From assembly GCA_900239685.1 (NCBI GenBank), contig OENT01000267.1, forward strand, positions 1 to 64,000: a DNA stretch of 64,000 nt, given 5' to 3'. A model generated the notes under the pieces. It ran no database searches, was not told the origin of the DNA, and saw only the letters and a list, made by a program, of their open reading frames with translations. Of this stretch, positions 35,401 through 48,176 are shown piece by piece (position 1 is the first letter of the stretch; each line of letters begins with the position of its first letter). The DNA is from Rotaria macrura. Lineage: Eukaryota; Rotifera; Eurotatoria; Philodinida; Philodinidae. Position numbers and translations under genes: made by a program.

Positions 35401-36120
35401 GGAATAAAACAACGACAACAATCGAGCTGTACTTTAGTTTCGTACGATTCTATCTGATCATGTTTTTTCAAAAACGTTATCAAACTTTTGTAAGATTCCT
35501 ATACAAATACTGTTCCTAATTTATGAGTATTTTTTTATTTATACTTAATAGTGGTGTATATACATGACACATTCCTCTTCTTTTTATCGTATTGAAGTAA
35601 TCTACATCTTGAAATCATTGTAAAAGATTTCTTTTTGGAAAGACAGTATCATTTTACAAATTTGGATGATACGTTTTTTAACTTTTTTCTTTCAGATTTC
35701 GATTAGAAATGTTGATTATAGTTAGTAGTTTTTTTTTTCTTTTGCCAAGAATAACTAACATTTCTACTCAGTTCATTTTCACTTTTCAACATACTTGACT
35801 AAAGAAAATTCTCGTTGTTTCTTCCTTCGTAAACGATGAATAAAATACCAATGGAAACTTAATGCCAATAATGCCATGAAAACAATGTACATAAAATTAT
35901 ACAAAGATAATGATTCATTACACGGCTGGCATATTTTAGCACTATTTACACGATATCCACGTTGACAACCCTTGAAAATATAATTTAATAGTTAGTTTCA
36001 ATAAAAACAAAAAAATCAACTAGTATATCTCACCCCACAATTTGTACTATTCGACTGATAACCACAATATGTGCCAGGACAAATTGATATTTTTGATTTC
36101 TCCAATAAATTACTACTCAT
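32401..36120 (-). CDS. JKAMP: JNK1-associated membrane protein (JKAMP/JAMP)
   Basis: Predicted 332-aa multi-pass ER membrane protein in four exons: 36034-36120, 35795-35970, 32765-33198, 32401-32702. The N-terminal Cys-rich luminal segment (CPGTYCGYQSNSTNCGGCQR, then AKICQPCNES) and the following YNFMYIVFMALLALSFHW membrane segment match JKAMP. So do CQVKHFSDFYPIFHNP, CSYEVVYPLY, SIYSALHFYPCLLVVHALCG and the last membrane pair. JKAMP anchors proteasomes and ubiquitin ligases at the ER for ER-associated degradation and also binds JNK1. A 21-residue in-frame segment (VDTTKNKRM...FSRQ) after VVYPLY is absent from the family pattern. The second intron is 2.6 kb, the longest in the window. MTMR9 follows 111 bp downstream on the same strand. 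Confidence 0.93.
33199..35794 (-). other. 2.6-kb intron 2 of JKAMP
   Basis: Linked to the gene because the flanking exons join in phase (AA|A) and restore the JKAMP order. The interior is A+T-rich with short open frames that show no protein character. Confidence 0.75.
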
Positions 36121-36446
36121 GAGATAGTCTAATAAACATCTAAGAACCACAATAAATCAACTGCAACGTAATTGGGAAATTTATGATAGTAAGTATAGCA
36201 ATGAGAATGAATGAATGGAACAAATTTTTACTTTTTCATTGGTTTACAATGATAACCAATCATAAATAGAATATTAATCAACAATTAAAAAACTAAAATC
36301 AAAAGTATATATTTGTATAGTATTCACATTCATTCGTTATTTTAATAGAATAAATTTCTTTCAATTATGATTATTTAATTATCTCTTAAGATAATGTAGA
36401 CTAGATGATATAGAGGTTAACCGAAAAAGAATACAGGCTATTTTTT

Positions 36447-36720
36447 CTTTCTAAAATGCAGCCTCTTGACAACCCTTTTCTTTCTTCTCGTTCTTCTTGA
36501 GTATGATAGCGACCGACGGGACGGGGCGAATATGTTTGCTTTTCCTCGTTCTTTCTCTTGAGCATTATTACAAGTATGTTATACTGTTGCTGTAGATGCA
36601 TTTTCGTCGACGAGAGAAACATTTTATGATTCATCTTAATTTTTTTTTCTCTTTCTCTCTCCATGTCTTTCTTTGTCTTTCCCTCACGCTCTCGCTCCCT
36701 TTCTTTTACCCTTTTTCTAT
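36447..36720 (-). promoter_or_regulatory. purine-rich (coding strand) tract upstream of JKAMP
   Basis: On the plus strand this is a CT-rich tract (TTTCTTTCTAAAATGCAGCC through CTCTCGCTCCCTTTCTTT). It contains more CpG and G+C than the surroundings, 330-600 bp before the JKAMP ATG. It is a likely promoter-proximal region; the call rests on composition only. Confidence 0.35.
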
Positions 36721-36968
36721 TCTCTATTGTAACAATTCATCGTCGTCTGCAACCAACACCACCAACGGCAACTGCAAGATGATCAAATCATCGCGGCCTA
36801 TACGAACAGCATCGCTTTTTCCTTCGTCTTTCTTTTTTCTCTACTCTTTCTATCCGACGACCGCTCGTGCGGTGAAGCCTTCTCTACTCGTCTATATGTT
36901 CGTTTATGCATATACGCATATATATATATAGAAACATAGAATGTACGTAGAAGATACATACATGAATG

Positions 36969-36990
36969 TATATATATATATATATATATA
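36969..36990. repeat. (AT)n microsatellite
   Basis: AT run in the intergenic region upstream of JKAMP, with a shorter one at about 36917-36931. Confidence 0.85.
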
Positions 36991-39117
36991 CATACGTATA
37001 TGTGTATGTACATGTTTTCTTATCCATAAATCATTTTTCGAATGACCTCGTCGTTCATTTCAATATTTACGGGCATTACTGTTAGTCACATTTGTTAAAA
37101 GGCAATTTGGCTTAATTCCATATTACTTACACGTGCTGTTCTTGTTTTTTTGTTGACATTCGAAATGATGTCCCTAGGTAAATTATTCACATAGGTTTGA
37201 TTCTTTCGAATATGATTTCAAGGCTACGGTTTTTATTTTCGTTTATTTGTTTAGATTGGCTTTTTCAACAAGTCCATAGCTGATTATGGTGCTGCTTTCA
37301 TGATTGGGTAGGCGATTAACGCCAAAAGAGATTTTCTTTATTTGTTCATGCGACTCAGTGATAAAGCTTTTTGTTAGGCATCACATGATTCGTACGTGCA
37401 TCATAGGAAATTCTCGGCAATTAATTATAGTGTAAAATGATTGTCTTGTTTTTGAATATGAATAAATATAATAAAATAAAACAACAGTTCAATCGTCTTG
37501 CAGTTATGTGTTAATGCACTAACAGCTGCTTGAGGATTGCACAAGGTGATTTCTTTCATAGACGAGGAAAATTCATGTGGATTTTTCTGGTATTAAAGGA
37601 CTGATAGTGAATTGTCGAACTTTACAATGGCATCCAATTCGAACAGCAAGGGATACGATCGTTCTTTGGAAGATTTTATGTATGTTTAGTTATATAGACA
37701 TAAATCATGGAAATCTACTATAAACATCAGTTGTAGTTAAGATTGCTATTATCTAATGTTTCATCTAGAATGCAGTTCATTGAGTTAGGTGATTTTTCTT
37801 CTCTCTATGTGTCTATCATGGAATGGTTTGATGAAGATTACAATGGCAGATGGTTTCTTTTCCTTTTTTTTTCTTTGAAAATTGGGAAGTTTTATCTTTT
37901 TATTGAAATCAATGATCAATTTCGGATCGATGCACGTGAAATAATTATTTCAATAGAATTCAACGATTCAAATTTTTTTTAATGTAAATAATAATCTTTT
38001 GGATCGATGATGCTTTCTCACAGGAATATGCTATATGGATATATGTGACTATTGACATAGTTTCGGATGAAATTAAATATTGCATCTGTCTTCTGATTCG
38101 TTTTCGAACGTAGTTAATACTTACGTATGCAGAATGGTTTAGAACATCATTCACATATTGGAAATGTGAACAATCATTTCAATGAAGTTGAATTTCACTC
38201 TATTTTCTTTGTGAGTTCTCTTCGAAAAGAAGACTACTGAACTTGATAGATGGAATCCATTGCAAATCATATTTGACATGATATTGAATTCATACAACGG
38301 AAATCTCTCTCTCTCTATGTGTATATATATATTTATATTTATATGTACGTGTTTATTTTATTTTCTTGAGGTTGACTTCAGTTAACACAAATAGATGTGT
38401 TAAAGTTATCTTGTAATATTACAATCGACAACTAAGATGAAATTCACACGTTTCTATAAACAAGTAATCAAACGTTGAAGATTTGTTTGATGTCTGTATT
38501 CCTATTGTTTTTGACACTTTCGTTCTTTTTTTGTTTCAACGAGCATCTTGTTAAGTATTTGAGATGATGGACTATTCAGCAAAATGAAAAAAAAAGAACT
38601 TGTTTTTTTTTTGTTTCAGCATGCACTGAAGTTACAGAAACGATATTGATATTGAGTATTCTCTGCATACTATTGCCTCAATTGTCACAAGATTCGTTGA
38701 TTTGGCGTGACAATTGATGTCGTAGTACAAAGAGGAAGCTCTAAAACACAGAAACAAGTTAACAAACAACATGGGACACAAAAGCCAAGATAAAAATCCG
38801 AGGCTCCTTAATGTTACTATTGTCTTGTACTGTAGTCGGATCTAAAATTAATCTACAGTATATTGCAGTAGTAGCACAAGTGATGTCATCAAACGATATA
38901 TATATATGATAAACGTTACTGAACTCTGGTCTATTTACTATTGCCTCAACCGCCAAGTGAATCACCTTGAAATCTTGGCGCTTGTCACACTAGTAAAAAG
39001 ATCCAGACAACTGCTCGTACGATAAATAAGATAGAATAATCAAAGTAAGATGTGTCAACTGATATTAACTACATATTAAAAGAATCACATGATTTACTTT
39101 CTCGAATTTGTTATTTA

Positions 39118-39522
39118 ATTCAAATTTGACGAATTGTTTGCATATTTAGATAATGACGATGACTTCACGAATGTACTAATACTATTGAATCACTCATCGA
39201 AAACCCATACTAACGATATCGACTTAAATGAAGTCATAGATACATTGCAATGTGTTTCAAGACGTTAGTGAACATCAATTCTATGTTTCAGCCCATCCTC
39301 TGTCAGTGTCATCGCTGGATTCATGAAATTCATTTATGGCTACCAAAACATTCGGTTCCTAGGTCTCCGATCGACATCTCTTGCTTTAGCATAAGTTCAA
39401 TCATAGATGAATCGAACTTTTCTTTTAAATGTTGGCTTGATTATCTCTTCATTGAATGGAATTTAAACAGATGCTATGCACAACACTTGAATATCACTAG
39501 TTTATTCTACTATTTGATATAA
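39118..39522 (+). pseudogene. weak coding-like remnant, unidentified
   Basis: A 50-codon frame (39118-39268, FKFDELFAYLDNDDDFTNVL and onward, ending QCVSRR) reads like real protein. It is followed in shifted frames by QDVSEHQFYVSAHPLSV and by a last segment ending SLFYYLI at 39522. The frame changes and lack of clear splice sites suggest a decayed gene. No family is recognised and chance is possible. Confidence 0.2.
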
Positions 39523-40274
39523 TGTTGAATTATATTTCGTAATGTTGAGATTTCATGCATTGAAAATTACATATGAAAAAAATAAAATAAATGTCTCAGC
39601 AATTAATCTAATTTATAGGACAACAATATTTCAATTCATAATTGTATTCATTTGCTTGAATAGTAGTTATTTTCTTTCCGAAATATTCAACTAAACAAAA
39701 AAATAGAAGGAAATTCGTACTCCAAGATTAGATCCTAGGGTTTTGAAATTTTCACGAATAAAAAGTATAGATATAGATCAAGTTGCTCGTATACAAACAA
39801 AGAATAAGGTGCACAAAAAAAAATGAATTAATGTATTGGTTCATTGGTTTGTTTTTAATTGCTCCTCGTTCACGAAATTTCTGTAAACTTCTGAAAAAAT
39901 GATTAAATAAGTTTCTACTGATGAATAAATACATCTATTTGCTCAATTTCATATAATATGCATTATTCATTGAAAAAATTTCTTTTACTAGCTTGTGCAG
40001 TTATAAATTATCATTATAAATAGGGTGATGGTATTTAAATTATTCTATCTGCATAGAATATTTGAAATTTTGCATACGATGGTATTTTTTTTTTCTTTTC
40101 GATTAATTATTTATCGATCTTCAAAGGTTTGCATGTTCGTGTCTATGTACCAATGGATGTATGACATCGTTTAGAAGATGGGTTTCATTTTTCTTTTTTG
40201 TAATTTCATTTAACAAAACAAAGAACTAAAACGATGACAACTATGATCTTTATAAAGAGAGAAAAAAAAACAAC

Positions 40275-41097
40275 TCAGAATAATTTGTTCGATTTGACTT
40301 TGCTAACTTTATCAGATATGATTTTTGAATTTATGTAATTTCCGTTTTCATTCAACATAGGTAACGGTTCAACATAGGCCAGTGCTTCGTATATAATCAT
40401 TTGTATTGTTTCAGCTAGATTTTCAATTGTGAAATTGTTATCTAATTCTGGTATGTGAATAAATATCGTTCGTTTCGAATCAATAAATAATGATTGATAA
40501 TATAAATATTCACAGAGATATCTATAATAGAATGAAACATAGAAAAGATTTTTCGGTTTTTGTTTAACAATAGATTATCTACCTGCCAGCATTATCGGAA
40601 ACAATTAGTGGTAAACTTGCTCGACGTTGTGCTCGAGTACATATATCAAATAGTGGCAGACTTGTCATTAATCGTTTCTGCTCACCATTTTTAATACACT
40701 GACTAATTTCCGGTATCATGCCATTGTTATCTGTATGACAATAATCTGTATTACCAGCGCATCTTTCTAGTCGAATTTCTTTAGATCCTTTCGCAACACC
40801 AAGATGAATGACTAACTAGAGGAATGGAAATTCTCATTCTGACTGTTTTACTTCTAGGTATTCATTTTAATAGCTTACTGTTGGATTACATTTGAGCCAA
40901 TATTCAGGTATATTTGATTTTACATCATCATAGTTTACTTCTAATTGTTTAAGTACTATATGGATTGGATGTCTCCAATGTAGGCGTGTTTTTAGTGCTT
41001 TAGCAACCTCCCAACTTGAATTAACAACCACAGAACGAAATGGACCGAAGCCAGTTATAAGAACGACAGGAATCTTTGATTGTTGCAATGAATCCAT
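40275..41097 (-). CDS. PGPEP1: pyroglutamyl-peptidase I
   Basis: Predicted 232-aa cytosolic cysteine peptidase (family C15) that removes N-terminal pyroglutamate from peptides. Exons: 40879-41097, 40583-40815, 40275-40521. The start VVLITGFGPF followed by VNSSWEVAK is the family hallmark. The catalytic triad is present: Glu90 in IRLERCAGN, Cys154 in AGRYLCEYLYY and His173 in IFIHIP. It is slightly longer than the usual 209 residues because of a polar C-terminal tail rich in Lys and Asn. The ATG at 41097 is chosen over the upstream in-frame TTG; an acceptor-like CCTTCTAG lies about 20 bp before it. No neighbouring gene is close. Confidence 0.93.
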
Positions 41098-44000
41098 GGA
41101 AAACAATATTGTTTTATCTAGAAGGATACGGATATGAGAAATTTATCTAATTATTTCTATGGTAACTGAATCATAAATAGTCTCTTTTATTTTTACAATG
41201 ATCTCGTACGAAGAATTCAGCAAAATGTGAAATATACTTTTCTGGTACATGACAAGAGACCTAAATGAATTTAACCAATGGAACTTGTCTTTGTACAGAA
41301 GAATTTTGATTCCATTACATGTTGAATGAATTTCAATTCATATAAATGAATTTTAAGATGAAAATTTGCATTCGTATGATATTGAATATAAATTTTGAAT
41401 AATTTTTTTATTGAAATAAGAATATGCTAAACAATGGAATTTCACTATTGAGCTATAGCGATTATTATAATTAAATCAGATTTAAATTCTTAGGAAACCG
41501 ATCGTAAAAAAAATCTATTTTTCATAATATGCCTTCTTTGTATATGTCAATCGATGTAAACCGATGCTATTAGCAGCTATTTAAAAGATAAAATATAAGT
41601 GGGATTAAATGTGATTGAGTATCGCTAGATAGAAATTCGAAGCTTATAAATATGTGTTATTGTACGTAATTCGGTCAGAATATCAATCATCTATGGATTT
41701 AATATTGCATTCCGATTGTTAGTGACTTGAACTGAGAGTATTTCAAAGTACACTTGACGTTTTAAATTTCAAGTCAATTGAATAGAATGAATTCATTTTG
41801 TGCTTACGTGACTATAAAAAAAAGTACAAGTAATGAAGTCATATGAACATTCTTAAAACATAGATTATCACTTTTATATTAAAAAATTCTTTATCGTATA
41901 AATTTTGACGCGAAACGTGTTACTACTCGAGTTTTGAACTAAAAACTTCATTCTCATAATGTCAAACATGATTTCAAAAGGTAATAGCTTGCACAGTCAA
42001 AATAACTAGGGCAAACGTTGATTATTGCACGGAATTCACTGATTTCTAGATTAAACTACAAACTAAGAAGTTTAAATAATCAATTATAGGGTAAAATTCG
42101 CAAAGTGTCATATAAATTAAGAAAAGAAAATGATACTCTTTTTCTCCATAGAGAATTAACACACTCCTTCCAATTAGATGAACTTTTTCCGAATGCTTCT
42201 GTTGAGCTGCAGCATACCATAGTGTAACTAAAAACATAGATTAATTCATGTTGTTACATACAGTGTTCAATGCTGATACTCAGAAATCATTCATTTAATC
42301 TTCTGATGTACAAGAAAAAAATTTTGAGAAAATTTACTTCGTTGTCAAAGAAGTATGATTCTTCTTCTTGACTATTTTAGAATCTTTGGTATTTACATAT
42401 GTTACGATGTAGAAAAGATTTGAGACATTTAAATGTATACTTTTTTAATGAAGAGCTTCACATACGTCTTAAAACCATATGTAAAATATCAAAGAAAAAT
42501 ATTTATTCTATATTCTAACACTTGGTCGATTACTTCGAATTGAATACAGTATTTCGATGCAAAGTAATTTGACCTGTGCTCATGCTTGCAGCTGTCACTA
42601 AAGAATTTCATAAGCAACGAAAGAATAGGATCAACTCGATGACTTAAAAGTATTTTTTATCCAATGAAAAAGAAGATATATGTAGAATATGTAAACGATG
42701 ACTATATATAATATAATATAGACACAAAACATCATAGAGAGTAATAAGCTATATTTGCTTTCAAAAAATTAGATACAAATGAAAAGACAACAACAAAGCA
42801 ATGCCAGTTGCCATTTGAAAGCCTATTTATTTCGGTCATCGGTCACTTTCTTTCGCTGCTAGTTATTCGATGGCTGTTTCAAGAATGGTTTAGAAAAGCA
42901 GACCAGTTAATTAAGTTCGTTGTCTCCCCATGTCTATTGAACGTTGATGTCGCACGTAATCGGTCTTTATCAAGATGAAATTGGCTACGATGTTTTGATT
43001 TTGTTTTTACTGTTCAAAGAATATCTTTTTTTTCTCCGATTTCATGAATATTAGACTTAAATGTGAGGAAAAAAAAATAGAATTTATCATTATAGGCAAA
43101 AGAAAATTTTGGTACATGAACCGGCATATAATTGTACACCTAATCATAAAAGGAAAATTCATGCTATGGTATGCACTTAGATTTTCCTATTTCTATTGCA
43201 CTGCATTGAATTAAGCATACGAAGATCAATTTGACCTTTCTCTTATAATGATGTATGGAAAAGATTTCTCTAATAGTTCTTTTGATTGCCAATCTATGTA
43301 GAATCGATAATTTCTGTCATTTTATAAGAACATATTTTCTAATAACAACTGAAAAGAATTGCATTTAGCAAAGATTTCCTATGAAAAATTCATTTGCCAT
43401 TGCTCCAATGCACTATTCTATTGCAATTTCTACTCCGATTTAATTACTTATTGCCATTATTTGCATGACGTATTCCAATGTTCTGTTGTCAAAAGAAAAA
43501 GAAGGATATGTCAGCCGGTTTTTTTTTTCGAAGAAAGTATTGAACGTCGTAGGTTTTAAAAAACTTTGTTAACTTCCATATAATTACTTCAGTCGTCATC
43601 TATGAATATATTTTCTAAAGATAAAGACGGAATAGTTTTTCATATTAGTAAGAAAACTCTAAGACGTCTTTATTTTTGATTTGTAAATGGTGAATCGTAT
43701 TTTTCAGCTTTCAAACTGACATATTTGAAGATGTCAACAGCATATATAAAACAGAAGTGAACTTATTATAATTTAGTTAGTAGTTGAAGGATGAAGAGCC
43801 AGTCGTCACATTAAGTTTAGATAGAAAGCTTCTGCATATCCTCTTCAATCATAATATCAAAAGTTCTTTTTCAAGGAACTTTGAATAGCTGATTACGTGA
43901 TTTGCTTTAATATGAAGATCGAATTTGTAAAAACATTCGAGATGCATATTTTTTTTTCTATTGTAGTAAATAGATGAGCATATATTTATTTTATGGTATG

Positions 44001-45070
44001 AATTATTGTTGCTCACGTTTCTTTCTATTCATGTGGTATTCGATCACATATTTTATTATCATTTGATATTGTTGACAAAGAAAGAATCTTCGCATCTCTT
44101 AATTTCTTATATCTTTATTTGTAGAAAAAGAAGATAAAATATCTAGACATCGCTAATTTTCTTGTTCCTGGGCTTTCTTTCTCTTTATCTCGAATAGCTC
44201 ACATCCTGTTTTTCTAGTTGTCATGCACGCATAAAAGAAAATAAAGTATGGCAGGTAGGCAGACTAATTCCCATGGACTACGTTTTTTCTTTTCGTTGCA
44301 CGCACACGATCTCTTGATTAGTACTGTTGTTTTGCAAATCTCGTCTACTATCTTGTTTTATATCACGTTACAATTTGTGAGATACATTTTATTAGATATA
44401 TAATCTTGAGATCTTATTTGAACGGATATTCTTCTAGTTTTTGGCTGAGAAGAAAAAATAACAATATATATTTATGAGAAAAAGAAAGAATAAGATCACA
44501 TATTTTTGTATTTTCGACGTTAGTTCAGTTGTTTCCGGTAAGTAAGAAGCGCAACAAACGCAATTTTTTCCTCTTTCGTCTTGTATTTTCTCTTCTGGCA
44601 TGCTTTCATACATGCCACTCCTATTTCTCATTTTCTCTATATGGGCTCTTTGAAATTGCTGGGGTGCATAAGATGACGATGTAAGTATAGACGATTCTCG
44701 AGCCGTTTTCCATTCGACTCTCATACAATCATGAACGAGCGAATGAACGATGACGATAACAACACAATACGAAGAGAAATAAAGGGAAAAGAGGAAAAGG
44801 GAGAAGACAAAGAAAAAAAATTACCCGCTACAAGGCTCTTCGCTTCGCTCAATTCTAACTATCAATCAACATTTGGTTTCATTGTTTTTCTTTTCAGAAC
44901 AGTAGCATCATTTCTGCTTCCCTTCTTTTCCCTTTTTCCTCTTTGGTCACGAAACGTGTAATCAATCCGAACTTTGAACGAAAGTGAATGAAGCGTACAA
45001 TATTTTTGTGAAGCAAGCGGAACAATAAAACAACAACTATTATTATTTATCATCAAAAACAATCGGATCA
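41098..45070. other. intergenic between divergent genes
   Basis: About 4 kb between the start of the pyroglutamyl-peptidase gene (-) and PCSK2 (+). It is A+T-rich with no convincing gene. The last 350 bp include a purine-rich tract likely to belong to the PCSK2 promoter. A short open frame at 42046-42237 (minus) looks weakly protein-like but is isolated. Confidence 0.5.
44758..44823 (+). promoter_or_regulatory. purine-rich tract upstream of PCSK2
   Basis: Nearly pure A/G run (AAAGGGAAAAGAGGAAAAGG and onward) on the coding strand, 250-310 bp before the PCSK2 ATG. Promoter assignment is inference from position and composition. Confidence 0.35.
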
Positions 45071-48000
45071 ATGGGTTTCTATTATGATTTATGCCTATTA
45101 ACATTTATTTTTTCGACAGTACATTCCACCATCGTACCAGCAAGTACAAAAGATTGGCTAATTGAATTTCATGATCATGTTGAACCAGAGACAGCTAAAC
45201 GTATTGCTAAACGATATGCTATGGTTTCTCGTGGACCAGTATAAAATATTTGAATACATAAACAAACTAAATGACAAATATTTCTGTTCATTGATAGGTA
45301 TTGAATGATAAACGTTTGTATCATTTTGTCGATCTTAAACCAGTGCATATACATTCACGTAAAAAACGAGATGTTGTTCAAGAAGAATTTATTCAACGTC
45401 ATGAACTCGTGAATTTTATTTCTACTGTTGATTTTCTTAAACAATCTACCTGTGTTATCTCTAGGTTAAACGAGCTATTCATCAAATTCCTTACATTCGT
45501 GCCAAACGTGGTTATCGCTCTCCTGATGAACTCAAAACAACTTTTCCTCAATATCAATCTCCTACTGATCCCTATTTTCGGTATCAATGGTATCTGGTAA
45601 GAGATTTGTTTTGTACATGAAATCAAATTTAAGCTAATAAGAACGCGGTTGCAATAGAAAAATGTTGGCCAAGCTGGTGGAAAACCACGACTTGATCTTA
45701 ATGTTGAAGAAGCTTGGGCCCTTGGATATACAGGTAAAAATGTGACAACAGCAATCATGGATGATGGTGTTGACTATACACATCCTGATCTAATGCATAA
45801 CTATGTACGTACTAAATATGTTCATCACAAATTATTTTCTGTATCGAAAACAAAAAGACAAGATTTAGAAATTAAAAATTTTAGAATGCAGCAGCCAGTT
45901 ATGATTTCAGTAGTAATGATCGATATCCATATCCACGTTATACAGATGATTGGTTTAATAGGTAGGAAAATCAATTATTATTACGCATGCTAAATCTCCT
46001 CTCTCATAGTCATGGAACACGTTGTGCCGGTGAAATTGCTGCTGCTCGTAATAATAACGTTTGTGGTGTAGGTGTGGCTTATGATTCGATGGTCGCAGGT
46101 GAGAAAATGCTAGAAAATAAAGTATAAATTTATTTATTTTTTGAAAATTATCTTCGCACAGGTATTCGTATGTTAGATCAACCGTATATGACTGGTAATG
46201 ATAGACTATCAATAAAATATGATTAAAAAAAGAAAAACTAATTCAAATATTTTACTTTCTTATAGATCTTATCGAAGCTAATTCAATGTCACATGAACCT
46301 CATTTGATCGATATTTATTCAGCATCATGGGGTTTGTTTTCTTACAAAGCTGATCGTTACTCTTTTTTTTCCTTTTATTGAACTTATTATTTTTGCATGT
46401 CATAGGACCAGTTGATGATGGCAAAACAATTGACGGGCCGCGACATGCAACCATGAAAGCTATTGTCAAAGGCATTAACGAAGTAAAACATAGTGCTAAT
46501 AAAAATATGACTATTAAAGGAGAAATTATTTTCTTCTCTTATTTATAGGGTCGTCGTGGTCTTGGTAGGAAAGAAATGATATCAATGATTCAATAGATTT
46601 TCTAATCATCTTTTTCTTTGCAACACACAGGATCATTATATGTATGGGCAAGCGGTGATGGAGGAGCTAATGACGATTGTAATTGTGATGGGTACGCTGC
46701 TTCAATGTGGACGATATCAATAAATTCAGCTATCAACGATGGTCGAACAGCACTCTACGATGAATCATGCTCATCAACACTTGCTTCAACATTTAGTAAT
46801 GGTCGAAGTGATGATCCACAAGCAGGTTAGTTTAAATTAAAAGAAACATAGAAAGAATAAGCAGTGAACTTGAAAATTATATATACATTCTATTTTCATT
46901 TCTTTTTCACTCTTTAATTAAATAATGAATCTTATAAAGAAAATATAAATAACTAAGGGTTGTTTCTTTTTTCTTATTAATTTGAAAAGGAGTTGCAACG
47001 ACAGATTTGTATGGTCAATGCACATTGAAACATTCAGGCACTTCGGCAGCAGCACCGGAAGCTGCCGGTGTATTTGCGCTTGTACTCGAAGCAAAGTATG
47101 AAAAGAAATCTCTTATTTTTTCTCCGAATGCTTTCTTTCTTTCTTTTTAAGTCCTCAATTAACATGGAGAGATATTCAACATTTAACTGTACTAACAGCG
47201 AAGCGTAATCAACTATTCGATCCATCAAAGCAACATTTGTGGCATATCAATGGTGCTGGATTGGAATTTAATCATCTATTTGGTTTCGGTGTACTTGACG
47301 GTTCGTTTGTCTTATTATTTTGATTGTAGAAAAGAAAATCTATATTGTATATTGTATTTTTTAAAATTATCTAGCTGGTGACATGGTTCGACATGCTATA
47401 GAATGGAAACCATTACCAACTCGATATCATTGTTCAGCTGGCAATATAACAGGCAAACAGTAAATATCTATAGAAGAAACGACAAGAGAGATTTTGTCTC
47501 ATGTTGTTTTTAATATCTAGAGCAATACCTGAAAATGATTCATTAAAATTAACTATCAATACAGACGCATGCAAGAATACAAAGGATGAAGTAAATTATC
47601 TCGAACATGTACAAGCATTTGTAACATTAAAAAGTAGTCGACGTGGTAATACAGTTATTTTTATTACTTCACCACTTGGTACAAGGTAATTTTAAGAATG
47701 GAATTTTTCTTTTCGTAGGACTTTATGAAAATTGGTTCTTATCATTTAGATCGTTAATCTTAAGTCGTCGACCGTTAGATGATGACTCAACAAAAGGCTT
47801 CTACAAATGGCCATTTATGACGACGCATGCCTGGGCTGAACAAGCTCAAGGTACATGGACACTTGAGATTCGTTTTGACAATGAAGACAATTCTAATGCA
47901 CCATTAACAAATCAGCAAAATCAAACAACATCAGATAAAGAAAAAAGTCAAAAATTAACTAGCGGTAACTTTTTTGAATGGTCATTAGTTCTACATGGAA

Positions 48001-48176
48001 CAAAAACAGCGCCATATGTTAATCAAACACCTCTATCAATGCATGGAAATAAAAGTAAATTATCCATCGCCAAACAAATTCACGCAAATAACTTCCACGA
48101 CAAAGCAAAATACGTTCAATTACTCAAACAAGATAATCAAAAACGCATAGGAAGTGATGATGAAGCAATTATGTAA
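45071..48176 (+). CDS. PCSK2: neuroendocrine convertase 2 (proprotein convertase PC2)
   Basis: Predicted 680-aa secreted subtilisin-like protease in 16 exons: 45071-45238, 45298-45408, 45465-45596, 45658-45804, 45885-45961, 46010-46098, 46162-46194, 46266-46331, 46406-46482, 46549-46564, 46631-46825, 46990-47095, 47152-47300, 47375-47459, 47521-47685, 47750-48176. Order: signal peptide, prodomain ending at RAKR (108), catalytic domain with Asp172 (IMDDGVDY), His213 (SHGTRCAGE) and Ser389 ([13 protein letters not shown]), then the P domain ([25 protein letters not shown]). The oxyanion residue is Asp315 in WASGDGG, where other convertases have Asn; this is the hallmark of PC2. PC2 cleaves prohormones and neuropeptide precursors at dibasic sites in secretory granules. 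Two exons are tiny (33 and 16 nt). Confidence 0.97.

Larger units (their letters stand above)
36121..40274. other. intergenic upstream of JKAMP
   Basis: About 4.1 kb between JKAMP and the pyroglutamyl-peptidase gene. The first 700 bp hold a CpG-containing pyrimidine-rich tract (about 36447-36720) that probably belongs to the JKAMP promoter. AT microsatellites follow at 36917-36931 and 36969-36990. Weak coding-like remnants lie at 39118-39522. Otherwise I see nothing. Confidence 0.5.

Noticed and set aside
36596..36931. Plus-strand 111-codon ORF upstream of JKAMP
   Set aside because: Made of a CT-rich tract (Phe/Ser/Leu) and continues into an AT repeat; compositional artefact.
42046..42237. 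Minus-strand ORF with an acceptor-like TTTTTAG at its start
   Set aside because: The first 40 residues look protein-like, but there are no partner exons and no motif.
44434..44724. Minus-strand 96-codon ORF upstream of PCSK2
   Set aside because: It ends in a Phe/Tyr-rich low-complexity tail and overlaps the promoter-like region; no family match. It could be a divergent transcript, but support is too weak.
45399..45758. Minus-strand 119-codon ORF over PCSK2
   Set aside because: Antisense shadow of PCSK2 exons 3 and 4.
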